Positions 1-7,546 are shown, counted from the stretch's first letter. The stretch is DNA of 11,378 bases from Streptomyces scopuliridis RB72 (GCF_000718095.1 NZ_JOEI01000050.1:1-11378); one strand, 5' to 3'. The notes: a model not told the origin generated them from the sequence alone. Numbers and translations are program-made.

Positions 1-2
1 CT

Positions 3-1235
3 TTGTGGGTCGTGCCGTTGGCCGCCTGGGTACCGCGGCCGGCCTCCGCGGTGCGGCCGTGGACGCACGGCGCCGTGATCGACATCGAAGGTGCAGTGGA
101 GCCCTCGTTGCAGAGCCCGCCGCGGCTGCGAGGCGTGCTGCTGACGGGGTTGCTGTGTGGCGTGGGGTGCTGGGTCGCAGTCGTGGCCGTTGTGGCTTAT
201 CCCCGTACCGGTCTGACGGGACCGCCTGTGCAGGGCACCAACCTTCAGGGGCTGCTTTTCCTCGCCTGGATGTACGTCGCCTTGACCGTGTCAGCGGTGA
301 CGGCCGGTGCGATCGCAGCGGGGCGTGCGCGACGGTACCGGCCGCTCATGACCCTTATCGCGGCGCAGGTCGCGGCCTTGGTGGGCACGATCGGCGTTGT
401 GGTGTTGCTGCTCTTTGATGGCTGCATCGACGAGCTGAGTGTGTTCAGCTCGTCCTGCGTTCGGCGGCCTGCTTGGCTCAGGGACTGGCTCGATCTGCAC
501 ATCGTGCTGGACTTCACGCTGATGACCACTACCGTCGCCTCCTTCGCAGTCGCTGCGGCTGTGTCGGGCATCCGCAGGGCGCGTGCGTCCCACCGGCCGC
601 GGCCGGTCGCAGTGGGGCCGCTGCGACGAGACAGGCCTACCGGTCGGCGCGGCCTTGTGGCGGTGGTGTGCGTTGCGGCGCTGGCTGTGTCGGCGGCCGA
701 GGCGGCATACCGGCAGAACCGGACACCTCAGAAGGTCGCTAACGTCCGTGCTGTCCAGGAAGAAGTCCAGCAGGTGTCAACCCGGCTGAAGGCTCGCGTG
801 GTCGCTCCTCATACCAAGGCGCGGCAAGTGGATGCCTGGAGTGACCTTGGAGGAGAGGACCTTTTGGCCAGGTTCCGCCGGGAACGGGGCAGGCTTATCG
901 AGATCGAGCGGGCCTTCGTTGAGGGGAAGGAGCAGCCCAGCTATCTGTTTCGCTTGCGTCCTGTCTGCGAGCGCTTCGGCCGCACAGCCATTGACGCCTA
1001 CGCATACTTCCGCATTCCTGATGCCCGTGGTCAGGCGCTGTGGCAGCAGTTGATCCTCGACGCTGCGGAATCCACCCTCCAGTGCCGTAAGGCCCTCGAC
1101 CACCTGAGTGCGAACCGCTTGAAGCAAGCAGGTTCCACCTTTGTCTCGTCGTTCAAGAAGGCCAACACGGCGTACAAGAGCAGCAATGCGATCGCTTCCC
1201 GGATAGAGGACGTCAAGCGCGCGGGCGGTCTGTGA
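3..1235 (+). CDS. Polytopic membrane protein with C-terminal soluble domain, unrecognised, probably 5'-partial
   Basis: I do not recognise the family. The open frame starts at the window edge with a TTG and has no visible ribosome binding site. No internal start (for example the GTG giving MIDIEGAVEP) has a good one either, so the gene probably begins upstream of the window. The visible 410 residues hold about four or five hydrophobic segments (roughly residues 42-66, 84-108, 115-137, 168-190 and 217-235). A charged, partly helical tail of about 170 residues follows, with two cysteines (PVCERF, TLQCRKAL) that could form a disulphide if the tail faces outward. The tail has no catalytic motif I can name. 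It could be the membrane/sensor part of a larger protein, but that is inference. An IS remnant on the same strand follows about 70 bp downstream, and no clear terminator separates them. Confidence 0.7.
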   Translation: MWVVPLAAWVPRPASAVRPWTHGAVIDIEGAVEPSLQSPPRLRGVLLTGLLCGVGCWVAVVAVVAYPRTGLTGPPVQGTNLQGLLFLAWMYVALTVSAVTAGAIAAGRARRYRPLMTLIAAQVAALVGTIGVVVLLLFDGCIDELSVFSSSCVRRPAWLRDWLDLHIVLDFTLMTTTVASFAVAAAVSGIRRARASHRPRPVAVGPLRRDRPTGRRGLVAVVCVAALAVSAAEAAYRQNRTPQKVANVRAVQEEVQQVSTRLKARVVAPHTKARQVDAWSDLGGEDLLARFRRERGRLIEIERAFVEGKEQPSYLFRLRPVCERFGRTAIDAYAYFRIPDARGQALWQQLILDAAESTLQCRKALDHLSANRLKQAGSTFVSSFKKANTAYKSSNAIASRIEDVKRAGGL

Positions 1236-1302
1236 AGGAAGTGGGCCGGCCGACGAACGGACGGCGGAGTGGTCGGCTGCTGGCCTGGGTGCTCTCTCCC
1301 CC

Positions 1303-1419
1303 GTCGGCTCGTTCCCGCATCGCCCCAAATGGCACCGGGCGGTGACCACCGGGTACGACAAGCTCGCGTGGCGTTACGTAGCGACCGTCCTCGTCGCGGC
1401 CATCAACGAATGGCTGTGA
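1303..1419 (+). pseudogene. 3' remnant of an IS5-type transposase
   Basis: The frame ending in TGA at 1417-1419 translates to a tail containing HRPKW, then GYDKLAWRYVATV and AAINEWL. This closely follows the C-terminal end of many Streptomyces IS5-family transposases, which read (A/V)TRYDKLA.RYEATV...AAINEWL. Only about 35 codons remain. No upstream DDE domain, start codon or inverted repeat is visible. It is a fossil left between the membrane-protein gene and the VOC gene. The assignment rests on recall of the C-terminal signature and not on an alignment. Confidence 0.55.
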
Positions 1420-1459
1420 CCAGCTACCGCGGGGCAACCGGCCGTTGCGCGTGTGAGCC

Positions 1460-1843
1460 TCAAGAAGACATCGCTGCGCGGTCGGCCTCACCGCGGAGAA
1501 CACAGAATTCATTGCCCTCAGGGTCCGCGAGGACAGCCCAGCCGGCACCATCGGATTCCCGGCGATCGTCGACGAGGGTGGCCCCGACGTTCAGTAGTCG
1601 CTCGACCTCCTCCTCGCGCGTGGTCTTCGGACGCAGACACAGGTGAAGCCTGTTCTTGATCGTCTTCGGTTCCGGCACCTGGTTGAAGTGCAGCAGCGGG
1701 CCCTCCGGCAGCATCACCTCAGTCTCTGGATCACCTGGTTTGTCCTCCCGATGCAGCGGACAACCGAGCACCTCACTCCAGAACCGAGCCAGCTCATAGG
1801 CATCCGCACAGTCGATCGCCACATTCTGCAATACCGAGACCAT
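1460..1843 (-). CDS. VOC family protein (glyoxalase-like domain)
   Basis: A compact 127-residue protein made of a single vicinal-oxygen-chelate unit of the glyoxalase_6 type common in actinobacteria. Visible signatures are ELARFWSEVLG (residues 17-27), the central strand NRLHLCLRP (64-72) and the closing strand WAVLADPEGNEFCVL (102-116). These proteins form dimers of paired beta-alpha-beta-beta-beta modules and may be metal enzymes or drug-binding proteins. The substrate cannot be read from the sequence. As I recall them, many relatives have Asp where this one has Cys69 in the LHLxLR strand, so a metal or ligand position may be altered. The ATG at 1843 has only a weak upstream purine tract. 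Directly upstream on the same strand is the decayed 3' end of a replication-relaxation gene, so the original promoter may have been lost or replaced. Confidence 0.88.
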   Translation of the reverse strand: MVSVLQNVAIDCADAYELARFWSEVLGCPLHREDKPGDPETEVMLPEGPLLHFNQVPEPKTIKNRLHLCLRPKTTREEEVERLLNVGATLVDDRRESDGAGWAVLADPEGNEFCVLRGEADRAAMSS

Positions 1844-2724
1844 GCACGAGAGCTTGCCTGAAGCACCGCTCGGTCCGCCACCAAATTGCGGGCAGACAGC
1901 ACCAGCACTTCGGCTGTGAGCGCCTGGCGGTGGTTGTCGAGCAGGTGCTCCTCCTTGCCCGCCAGGACGACGTGCAGCCGCGGGAAGCGCTCGGAGCGGG
2001 TGTAGCGGTGGCGCTGCCGGAACGGGTACGTGCTGCCGTTGGTGACGCGTGCTCCTCCCCAGACCCGGTGGCCGGCGTAGCGCTCGTGGTCCCAGACCTC
2101 ACGTGCGAGGCGTGTCTGGGGCATAGTGCCGTTGTCGAGCTCGAAGAGGCGGACCTCGCTGGTCGCTGTGGGCTGGGCGAGGACGGCGTCGGTGTTGAAG
2201 CTCAGGACGATCTCCTTGATGGCGTGGTTCACCTCCAGCTGCCAGTCGGTCGGTCAGCGAGCGTCGGCTGCCGTAGGCGAGGATCGTGTCTGTCACCGCC
2301 ACGCCGTGCGGACCGAACCCGGCCTTCACCGCTTTCGCGCCGGTGCCGGCCTTCGGTCGGGGCAGCAGCTCGTTGCCTTCGGCCAGAGCCTTCTGCTCTA
2401 CCGGGGTCAGGTTCCGGATCGGGTGCTGGCCGTCCTTGCCGTTCGTCGCCGCCAGTCCCAGCTCCGCCGGCTTCTTCATCGCCCTGCGCACGTACGACCG
2501 GCCGTCGGCATCCTCTGCTGTGATCACTTGAGCCATCTGCCGGACCGTGGCTATCCGCACGCACCCCAGCATCCGCAGCGCGTCGGCCCGTACCGTCGCA
2601 GCCGTGGGAGTGGACCTCTTCCTGTTCGCTGACTCCTCAGGGAAGAGAGAGGTTCGGCGTCCCGAGAGGCCCCCTGGCGGGCGGCGTGAGCTGCGGTGAT
2701 GGGCACGACATTGGACTCGTTCAC
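1844..2724 (-). pseudogene. Replication-relaxation family protein, frameshifted and 3'-truncated
   Basis: Two overlapping minus frames give one family in sequence. The first (from 2572 down) has LGCVRIATVRQMAQ, SYVRRAMKKPAELGL and PRPKAGTGAKAVKAGFGPHG. The second (from about 2247 down) continues with WQLEVNHAIKEI, LSFNTDAVL, RLAREVWDHERYA, RFPRLHVVLA and LLDNHRQALTAEV. These are hallmarks of the Replic_Relax family (PF13814), winged-helix proteins of actinobacterial plasmids and integrative elements thought to help start replication or conjugation. The frames join near 2247-2251 through a one-base insertion or two-base loss (GACCGAC/TGG). A possible N-terminus (GTG at 2724, VNESNVVPITAAH) lies in a third frame and would need another shift near 2635. 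The 3' end runs straight into the VOC gene, so the normal C-terminus is missing. Almost certainly non-functional. Confidence 0.75.
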
Positions 2725-2829
2725 GGCACTGGACGCGGCACTCTCTTCCAGGCCCTCCGCAGGACGTTCAGCGGGGCCGTCGAGATGGAACCCACAGGAG
2801 TCGGCCTTGAGGACCAATCCCGACCTGAG

Positions 2830-3783
2830 TCAGCCGCGCTGGTGCTGGACGAGCGCGGGCGGTGTCCGGCTCATGTACCAACCCTCTACGCGGGGTCCGA
2901 CGAGGTCGGACGGCCAGCCTGCCGTCTCGACGGCGGCATCGTAGACGGCGTCACCGAACGCCACAATGGCCTGGTGCGGGTCCGCTGTCTCCCTGAGCTT
3001 GGCCCACGGCAAACGAACCAGACCAGCCTCGGGATGCCAGGCGGCGCCCTCAACACCCCAGGACCGGCCCCCGAGACCGTCCGGCTGGGGCCAGATGTAC
3101 GCGTACATGCCCACGTTCGGCGCCTTTGCATCCCCGAAGGAGAATCCCACCGACACGTACGCGTCGAGCTGGGCGTTCTGCATGAACGGCGGCTGGTGGG
3201 GCGTCGGCACGGTGGGCTGCGCCCGGTAGCGCGTGGCGGACAGGTCGAAGCCGCCCCACATCACACCGACCCGGGGGCGGTGTCCCAGGAAGGGGGCCTG
3301 CCACGCCTCAAGCCCGTCAGCGGCGAGGTTCAACGCTGTCCAGATCAGCCGGGCCGCGTGGCCATCCCAGGTGCGTTCGACGTGATCGTCCTCGAAGCGC
3401 GGCGGGGCATCCGGAATCTCGCAGATCAACGAGCTGCGCGGTCGGTGTATGCCGAGCTCGTCTGCCGCATCGCAGAAGGACGCATAGAACATGGCGACTG
3501 ATCCCTTGGACAACGGCACCGTCCGCGAGCCATTGTCAGCCTCGATGACCACGCCACCGTCGAGCAGGCTGTAGTGCACCGCGAAGGTCACGCCTCGCTG
3601 CCGAAGGGTTGGCGTACTGAGCCCCCGGGGGGTGACATCGAGGACGGTGTTTCCCCAGCCGACTTCGAAGGGCTCGTCGAGGGTGTACTTGCCTGCGACC
3701 TGTACCACCCGGTTCACGTAGTCAACCATGGGCGCCAGGTCCTCATAGACCAGCGTCGGCCACGCATTGAGACGTTCGCTCAC
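2830..3783 (-). CDS. DUF5996 family protein
   Basis: A 317-residue protein matching the DUF5996 family (PF19459) over its full length. Features include the opening W-P-T-L...Y-VNRVVQVAGK, the strand WGNTVLDVTPRGLST (43-57), the pattern VHYSLLDGGVVIEADNGS (69-86), the SVAMFYASF helix (95-103), and the diagnostic WGGFDLSATRYRAQP (176-190) followed by MYAYIWPQPDG. No catalytic role is known to me for this family; it occurs as a single gene across actinobacteria and some proteobacteria. The GTG start at 3783-3781 is supported by a GGGAGG-type ribosome binding site about 7 bases upstream (near 3791-3796). No frameshift or truncation is visible. It is transcribed divergently from the gene at 4115 and has no obvious partner. 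The decayed replication gene lies downstream. Confidence 0.87.
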   Translation of the reverse strand: MSERLNAWPTLVYEDLAPMVDYVNRVVQVAGKYTLDEPFEVGWGNTVLDVTPRGLSTPTLRQRGVTFAVHYSLLDGGVVIEADNGSRTVPLSKGSVAMFYASFCDAADELGIHRPRSSLICEIPDAPPRFEDDHVERTWDGHAARLIWTALNLAADGLEAWQAPFLGHRPRVGVMWGGFDLSATRYRAQPTVPTPHQPPFMQNAQLDAYVSVGFSFGDAKAPNVGMYAYIWPQPDGLGGRSWGVEGAAWHPEAGLVRLPWAKLRETADPHQAIVAFGDAVYDAAVETAGWPSDLVGPRVEGWYMSRTPPALVQHQRG

Positions 3784-4114
3784 AGAGAGCCTCCCAGCGT
3801 GTCGATGGGATCAGCGGGACAGGCCGTCGGGTGCTGCGCCCGCTCCCCCATGCAGCGACCGGCGGGCCTCACTGCGATCCAGTACCCAATTCTCACACGC
3901 AGGTCAGGGTCCTGCCCGCTCAGTGGCGCCGGGCATCCGACGTGCTGGGTCAGCAGCCGCGCATCTTCATGCCGGCACGGTGATCGCGCCGGATCGCCGC
4001 GTACAGCCAGTGCCGTAGCAGAGAACGTTTGCCCTGTTCCGATGGTTGAGTTGCCGCCTGGTAACGTCGCTCTCTTCGGTTGGGCAGCCTGCTGGAGTCT
4101 TGACGGGATGCACG
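3784..4114. other. Divergent intergenic region
   Basis: These 331 bases lie between two divergently transcribed genes and must hold promoters for both. The DUF5996 ribosome binding site is at its left edge. I see no convincing -35/-10 pair, strong hairpin or repeat. A minus-strand stretch near 3960-4020 reads LLRHWLYAAIRRDHRAG and could be a worn fragment of a coding gene, but I cannot assign it. Otherwise I see nothing supportable here. Confidence 0.4.
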
Positions 4115-4798
4115 GTGACTTCTCCAGATGGCGATGTTCTCGCCGCGGCGGTGGCAAGGGTTACGAAGGCATTCGGCGGTATGACGGCTCAAGCGGACGA
4201 GAGCGGCTGTGGCCAGTGCTTCGACAAGGGCGAGGTCGAGCTACTGCGGACTCCTGGCGTCCCGCTCCCGACGGACCTCGTCCGTCGGGTCGCGCAGAAA
4301 CATCCCTCCCACTGGGATGACCAGCCCGCGATCATTCGGCGGGTCCTGCCGCAGCTCGTCGTGGTGCTCGCCGAGGGCGTGACCGAGCCCGATCTCATGG
4401 CCCGTGGACTGGCCGCGGCAGGCTGGTCGCGGTGGCCCAGCGAGCAGGCCGGGGCATTGGCCGGTTTCCTGGAAGCGTGGTGGACGCAGACTTTGCGGAC
4501 GGAGTCGCCGCCTATCTCCGCGTGTGCGGTGTTCGAGAGCTGTGTGACCGCGAGCTCCTCGATCACCCCGTGGCTCGCCCGATGGGAGGCGGAGATGAGC
4601 CCGGTCGCCCGCCGACACCTGGCTGACAGCGTTAGTTGGTGGCGGGAAGAGTTGATGTCCGACCACTCGCCCTTCACCTGGTGGTGGGGAACCGAGGCCG
4701 AGGAACAAGCCGCCTGGTACGGGGTGAAGACATGGCTGGCCGGTCAGGCTCAGCCGGCGGTGATGCCGGATAGGTCGGGGCCCGACCCGCAGTCGTAA
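4115..4798 (+). CDS. Conserved hypothetical protein, CxxC near N-terminus
   Basis: I cannot give a function. The frame is open from 4046. I chose the GTG at 4115 (VTSPDGDVLAAAV) because the residues upstream look non-coding; the purine-rich stretch ahead of it is only a fair binding site. The 227-residue product is soluble and tryptophan-rich. It has a CGQC pair (Cys32, Cys35) that could bind a metal or form a redox pair, then a helical part (LPTDLVRRVAQKHPSHWDD, RRVLPQLVVVLAEG, GFLEAWW, TPWLARWEAEM, SVSWWREEL). The style is that of Streptomyces orphan proteins of unknown role. The stop codon TAA at 4796-4798 sits immediately beside the IS630 remnant. IS630 elements insert at TA, so the natural C-terminus may have been replaced by a few element-encoded residues and an early stop. 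No operon partner is visible. Confidence 0.7.
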   Translation: MTSPDGDVLAAAVARVTKAFGGMTAQADESGCGQCFDKGEVELLRTPGVPLPTDLVRRVAQKHPSHWDDQPAIIRRVLPQLVVVLAEGVTEPDLMARGLAAAGWSRWPSEQAGALAGFLEAWWTQTLRTESPPISACAVFESCVTASSSITPWLARWEAEMSPVARRHLADSVSWWREELMSDHSPFTWWWGTEAEEQAAWYGVKTWLAGQAQPAVMPDRSGPDPQS

Positions 4799-4816
4799 AC
4801 GCTGGCGTGGTCGGAT

Positions 4817-5893
4817 TCAGGCGACGTTCGCTCTGGCCACGACCATGCGGAGGCGTTGGTCGGCAGCGTGGTTGTTCCGCCAGATGATGTAGCGGCGGAT
4901 CATGCTGCCCTGTTCCTTGTGGTCGGCGTGGTCGGTGCCGTCGAGGGTGAAGTAGCGCAGGGCCGTGAATTGGGCCTCGATGCGTTTGAGCCACGATGAG
5001 TTGGTAGGGGTGTAGGCGGTCTCGACGTTTGTTTGCTGCGGCCCAGGTGCCGACGCGTTGGCACCTTTTCGCGGTCAGATGTGGGGAAAAATTGTCGCAG
5101 ACAATCGCAATCCGTACCGTCGGCGGGTAGAGGGTGCGCAGGTAGCGGCAGAACTCCAGGAATTGGGTGGGCCGCTTGATCGGCTTGATGTGTCCGTAGA
5201 GCTTGTCCTTGGCCAAGTCGGCCAAGTCCAGGGCGGCGAACAGGTGCCGTACCCCGCCGTGGCGGTTGTAGATGGCTCGTCGCCGCCGGCGTGGTTCACG
5301 GTCGGGGTTCTTGTGCTTACTGCCGCGTTCGGCCCATTGCCGGCCCCTGGGTGGGGCATCAGGTTGAGAGGCCCGAACTCGTCCAAGCGGAAGATAACTT
5401 CAGGCTCACCGTCTTCGGGTATGACCTCGCCGTCGGCGATTGCGTATAGGTGCTCGACGCGGGCCTTCTTGGCCGCGTAGTCCGGATCGCGCGAGGTCTT
5501 CCAGGTCTTCAGGCATTGAAAGGAGACGCCTTCCTCGCGGAGGAGGATGCGGAGGCCCTCATGGCTGATGTCGTCGACCACCCCCTCGGCGACCAGGAAA
5601 TCCGCCAGCTTGGTCAGGCTCCAGGTCGAGAACGGCAGGTCGTGCTCGGTCGGCTTGGACTTCGCGATCTTCTTGATCTCACGCCGCTCGGGCAGCGTGA
5701 ACGTCTTGGGGCGGCCACCGGGGTACTTCGGATACAGCGAGTCGAAGCCGTCGGTGTTGAAGTTGTGGCTTACGTCCCTGACTCGGTCGTCGCTGGTGAA
5801 CGACACCTCGGCGATCTTCGCGACCGGCAGTCCCTGCGCGGACAGCAGCACCATCTGGGCCCGCCGCCATGTCACCACCGACCCGGTTCCTCT
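4817..5893 (-). pseudogene. IS630 family transposase, two frameshifts and missing N-terminus
   Basis: Three consecutive minus frames reconstruct one IS630-type DDE transposase. From 5893 the first frame has RGTGSVVTWRRAQMVLLSAQG, an HTH-like AKIAEVSFTSDDRVRD, then LPFSTWSLTKLADFLV and ISHEGLRILLREEGVSF, and the first catalytic Asp in RLDEFGPLNLMPHPG. A shift in the C-run at 5344-5347 (minus strand GGGG) moves to the frame with WAERGSKHK, GHIKPIKRPTQFLEFCRYL and the second Asp in VCDNFSPH. A one-base insertion in an A-run near 5028-5033 moves to the third frame with YTPTNSSWL, the catalytic Glu in RIEAQF, and the ending RRYIIWRNNHA and RMVVARANVA followed by TGA at 4819-4817. All three catalytic residues survive, but not in one frame. 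About 20 N-terminal residues and the upstream inverted repeat are replaced by foreign sequence at about 5893-5900. Confidence 0.85.
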
Positions 5894-5898
5894 GCCCC

Positions 5899-6118
5899 GC
5901 GCTGCCGGTCCTCCACCAGCTCGACCGGACAGACTTCCGCGGCGAGCCATTCGGCCAGCGCCTTCTCGTCCGCGACCATCGACGGACGGAACTTGAACGC
6001 CTCGCGGATCCACTTGCAGTGGTACTCGGCAGTCCGGCCCGACCAGCGTGTACTTCGCGAAGTCAGTGGCCGGGACCTTGACCGGATCGGCGACGTACTC
6101 CACTGCGGCCAGCAGGTG
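5899..6118 (-). pseudogene. Fragment resembling a Tn3-family transposase N-terminal domain (DUF4158-like)
   Basis: The minus-strand frame from about 6118 reads HLLAAVEYVADPVKVPATDFAKYT. After a one-base shift near 6045-6050 it continues as WSGRTAEYHCKWIREAFKFRP, then VADEKALAEWLAAEVCPVELVEDRQR, ending at 5899. This layout (VxYVA, a short linker, SGRTxEYHxxxIREAxxFR, then ADE...WLA.EVCPVE...DR.R) is what I recall of the DUF4158 N-terminal region of Tn3-type transposases. Only about 70 of roughly 1000 residues are present. The sequence breaks off exactly where the IS630 remnant begins, and the missing continuation (EALLxRCRAERIEPP in relatives) is not on the far side of the IS630 copy. It is therefore a rearrangement junction and not a simple insertion. 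Confidence 0.5.
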
Positions 6119-6145
6119 GGCGCCATCGGGTCAGACATCCCATTC

Positions 6146-6235
6146 GACGCCAAGCGGCGCCATTGGCGTCACTGGAGGCGGCCTTTCCGGTGATTGCCTA
6201 ACGCCTCGCGAGGCGGATACCTGCCGCGCGGGTAT
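6146..6235. repeat. Cluster of tandem palindromes upstream of the ABM-like gene
   Basis: Four dyads are packed into 90 bases. The first is a perfect 8-bp stem GACGCCAA/TTGGCGTC at 6146-6170. The second is an imperfect CACTGGA/TCCGGTG at about 6169-6192 (one G-T pair). The third is a perfect 14-base palindrome CGCCTCGCGAGGCG at 6202-6215. The fourth is an 8-bp stem ATACCTGC/GCGGGTAT at 6217-6235 (one G-T pair) with a three-base loop. They lie between the transposon fragments and the start codon at 6279. They could be terminators of decayed genes, transposon end structures, operator sites or leader hairpins; the sequence does not decide between these. Confidence 0.5.
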
Positions 6236-6278
6236 GGCGTCTCAGCAAAGGATCCACCCCGAACCCGCAAGGAGCGCC

Positions 6279-6563
6279 ATGTACGCAGCAGTCCGCCGGT
6301 ACGAAGGGGTAACCGATCCTGCCGAGGTGGGCCGCCTCGTGAACGAGGGATTCATTCCCCTCGTTCGCCAGATCCCTGGCTTCGTGGCCTTCTACTGGAT
6401 CAATCCCGGGAACGGAGTGGTCTTCTCGACCAGCGTCTTCCGGGACCAAGCCGGTGCCGATGAGTCGATCACGAGGGCGTCGGACTTTGTGCGGGACAAC
6501 CTCGCGTCACTACTTCCTAACGCTCCCCAGGTCATGGCCGGAGAGGTTGAGGCACATGCCTAG
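6279..6563 (+). CDS. Small ABM-like (dimeric alpha/beta-barrel) protein
   Basis: A 94-residue protein with the fold pattern of antibiotic biosynthesis monooxygenase-like proteins: strand MYAAVRRYEGV (1-11), helix PAEVGRLVNEGFIPLVRQIPGF (14-35), strand FVAFYWINPGNGVVFSTSVFRDQAGAD (35-61), helix SITRASDFVRDNLASLL (63-79) and closing strand QVMAGEVEAHA (84-94). Proteins of this type bind small molecules or haem, or act as cofactor-free oxygenases; the true substrate here is unknown. The ATG at 6279 has a strong AAGGAG at 6269-6274, which rules out the longer open frame beginning at 6048. The stop codon TAG overlaps the first bases of the 21-bp inverted repeat copy at 6560-6580, so the native C-terminus may have been altered by the insertion. 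No partner gene shares its strand nearby. Confidence 0.8.
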   Translation: MYAAVRRYEGVTDPAEVGRLVNEGFIPLVRQIPGFVAFYWINPGNGVVFSTSVFRDQAGADESITRASDFVRDNLASLLPNAPQVMAGEVEAHA

Positions 6564-6580
6564 ATGATCAATTCCAAGGG
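6560..6580 (+). repeat. 21-bp inverted repeat, left copy
   Basis: Begins CTAGATGATCAA and ends TCCAAGGG, with T at the single variable position between them. An inverted copy lies at 8756-8776. This copy overlaps the TAG stop of the ABM-like gene and ends one base before the stop codon of the IS982 transposase gene, so it is probably the terminal sequence of that element. The match stops abruptly on both sides. Confidence 0.7.
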
Positions 6581-6581
6581 A

Positions 6582-7496
6582 TCAGTGGTCGTACCTTGTC
6601 AGCGAGCGGAGGGTGTCCTGTCCGGTGGCATCGTTGTGCCAGATCACGGCGGTCAGGGCGAGGATGCGCTGCAGGACGCGGGTGATGACACCGCGGGGTG
6701 TGCGTCCTCGGTGTTGTTCGAGGTTGAGGTGTCCCTTGAACGTTTCGTTGACCGACTCGATGACTTGTCGCAGCGGTTTGAACAGCGATCCGCCGGGCCG
6801 CTGCTGTTCGCCCTTGCGGGTCGGCCGTAGCAACTGGATGCCCTGCTGGGCGAGTTCGTGCTCAAAGGTGCGGCCGAAGTAGTTCATGTCGCCGATCACT
6901 GTCTGGGCAGGCCGGGCGGCGAGGAGGTGTGGTTCGGCCGCGAGCAGGTCAAGCAGGGTCTCGCGCTCGTCGGCCTTGGCTCCGGTTAGGGCGAAGGCGA
7001 TGGGCAGCCCCTGGAGGGTGCATATCAGGTGTAGGCGCAGACCCCAGAAGAAGCGGCTGTGGCTTGCGCAGTAGCCGTACTCGGCCCATCCGGCCAGGTC
7101 GGACCGTTTGACGGTCTCCCGCGAGCGGCCGCATTCTACGGGTGTGGAGTCCACGATCCACACGTCGTCGCTCCACACCGAGGTGCTGGTGGCCAGGATT
7201 CGGGTGATGCGACGTAGCAGTTCGGCGGCCTTGCGCAGCCGCTTGTTGTAGCCGGGTTGCTGCGGCAGGTACGGGAAGAGGTGGCGAAGGTGGGCCCGGG
7301 CATACCGGAGCCACCTGGCCTCGGAGGTGAACCCGAGCATTGCCTGCATCATCGCGAGGGTGACCAGCTCGGCGTCGGTGAGCTGCGACGAGATACCCAC
7401 GGCGGGCCGCCGCGGCGCCAGGTCCGGGCGCTGTTTCAGTAGATCGTCGGTCGCCGCATACAGTGCTGTCGCGAGGGTGTCCAGGTTGTTCGTCAC
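6582..7496 (-). CDS. IS982 family transposase
   Basis: A 304-residue DDE transposase that moves its IS by cut-and-paste-type chemistry. Recognisable segments are the N-terminal NNLDTLATALYAATDDLL, LTDAELVTLAMMQAMLGF (39-56), RWLRYARAHLRHLFPYLP (61-78) and GYNKRLRKA (82-90). The first catalytic Asp is in WIVDSTPVECGR (about 116), followed by GWAEYGYCASHSRFFWGLRLHL (136-157). The second Asp is in IGDMNYFGR (203), and the Glu is in VIESVNETFKG (about 247). The frame is open far upstream, giving 451 codons. I start it at the GTG at 7496 because the VTNNLDTLA start and the resulting length match the family and the extension does not. Relatives usually read GDKNY, whereas this protein reads GDMNY. 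Loss of that lysine next to the catalytic Asp might impair activity. No frameshift is visible. Confidence 0.9.
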   Translation of the reverse strand: MTNNLDTLATALYAATDDLLKQRPDLAPRRPAVGISSQLTDAELVTLAMMQAMLGFTSEARWLRYARAHLRHLFPYLPQQPGYNKRLRKAAELLRRITRILATSTSVWSDDVWIVDSTPVECGRSRETVKRSDLAGWAEYGYCASHSRFFWGLRLHLICTLQGLPIAFALTGAKADERETLLDLLAAEPHLLAARPAQTVIGDMNYFGRTFEHELAQQGIQLLRPTRKGEQQRPGGSLFKPLRQVIESVNETFKGHLNLEQHRGRTPRGVITRVLQRILALTAVIWHNDATGQDTLRSLTRYDH

Positions 7497-7546
7497 ACAA
7501 TGATCTTGGGCGCCCTCGTTCTCGTCTTCGCGAGCACCCCTTGTGT

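Larger units (their letters stand above)
6560..7546 (-). mobile_element. IS982 family insertion sequence (boundaries uncertain)
   Basis: The element is defined by the IS982-type transposase at 6582-7496. On the transposase 3' side the end is probably within 6560-6580. On the 5' side no clear inverted copy of that sequence is present. Weak candidates are a CCAAGATCATTGTG-like stretch reading inward from about 7511, and CACAAGGGGTGC reading inward from about 7546, right at the base of the terminator hairpin. The only good inverted copy of the left end is much farther away, at 8756-8776. The right end is therefore unresolved, and no target duplication can be named with confidence. Confidence 0.45.

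Noticed and set aside
1434..1448. GCAAC/GTTGC small dyad after the VOC gene
   Set aside because: The five-base stem is expected by chance at this base composition.
2686..3501. 271-codon plus-strand open frame
   Set aside because: It is a shadow of the DUF5996 gene, whose full-length family match on the minus strand explains this region.
3950..4192. Minus frame reading LLRHWLYAAIRRDHRAG, possible transposase or other gene fragment
   Set aside because: Only about 20 residues look protein-like and I cannot link them to a family.
6048..6278. 77-residue N-terminal extension of the ABM-like protein
   Set aside because: The ATG at 6279 has an AAGGAG binding site and starts the first beta strand; the upstream part crosses transposon remnants and palindromes.
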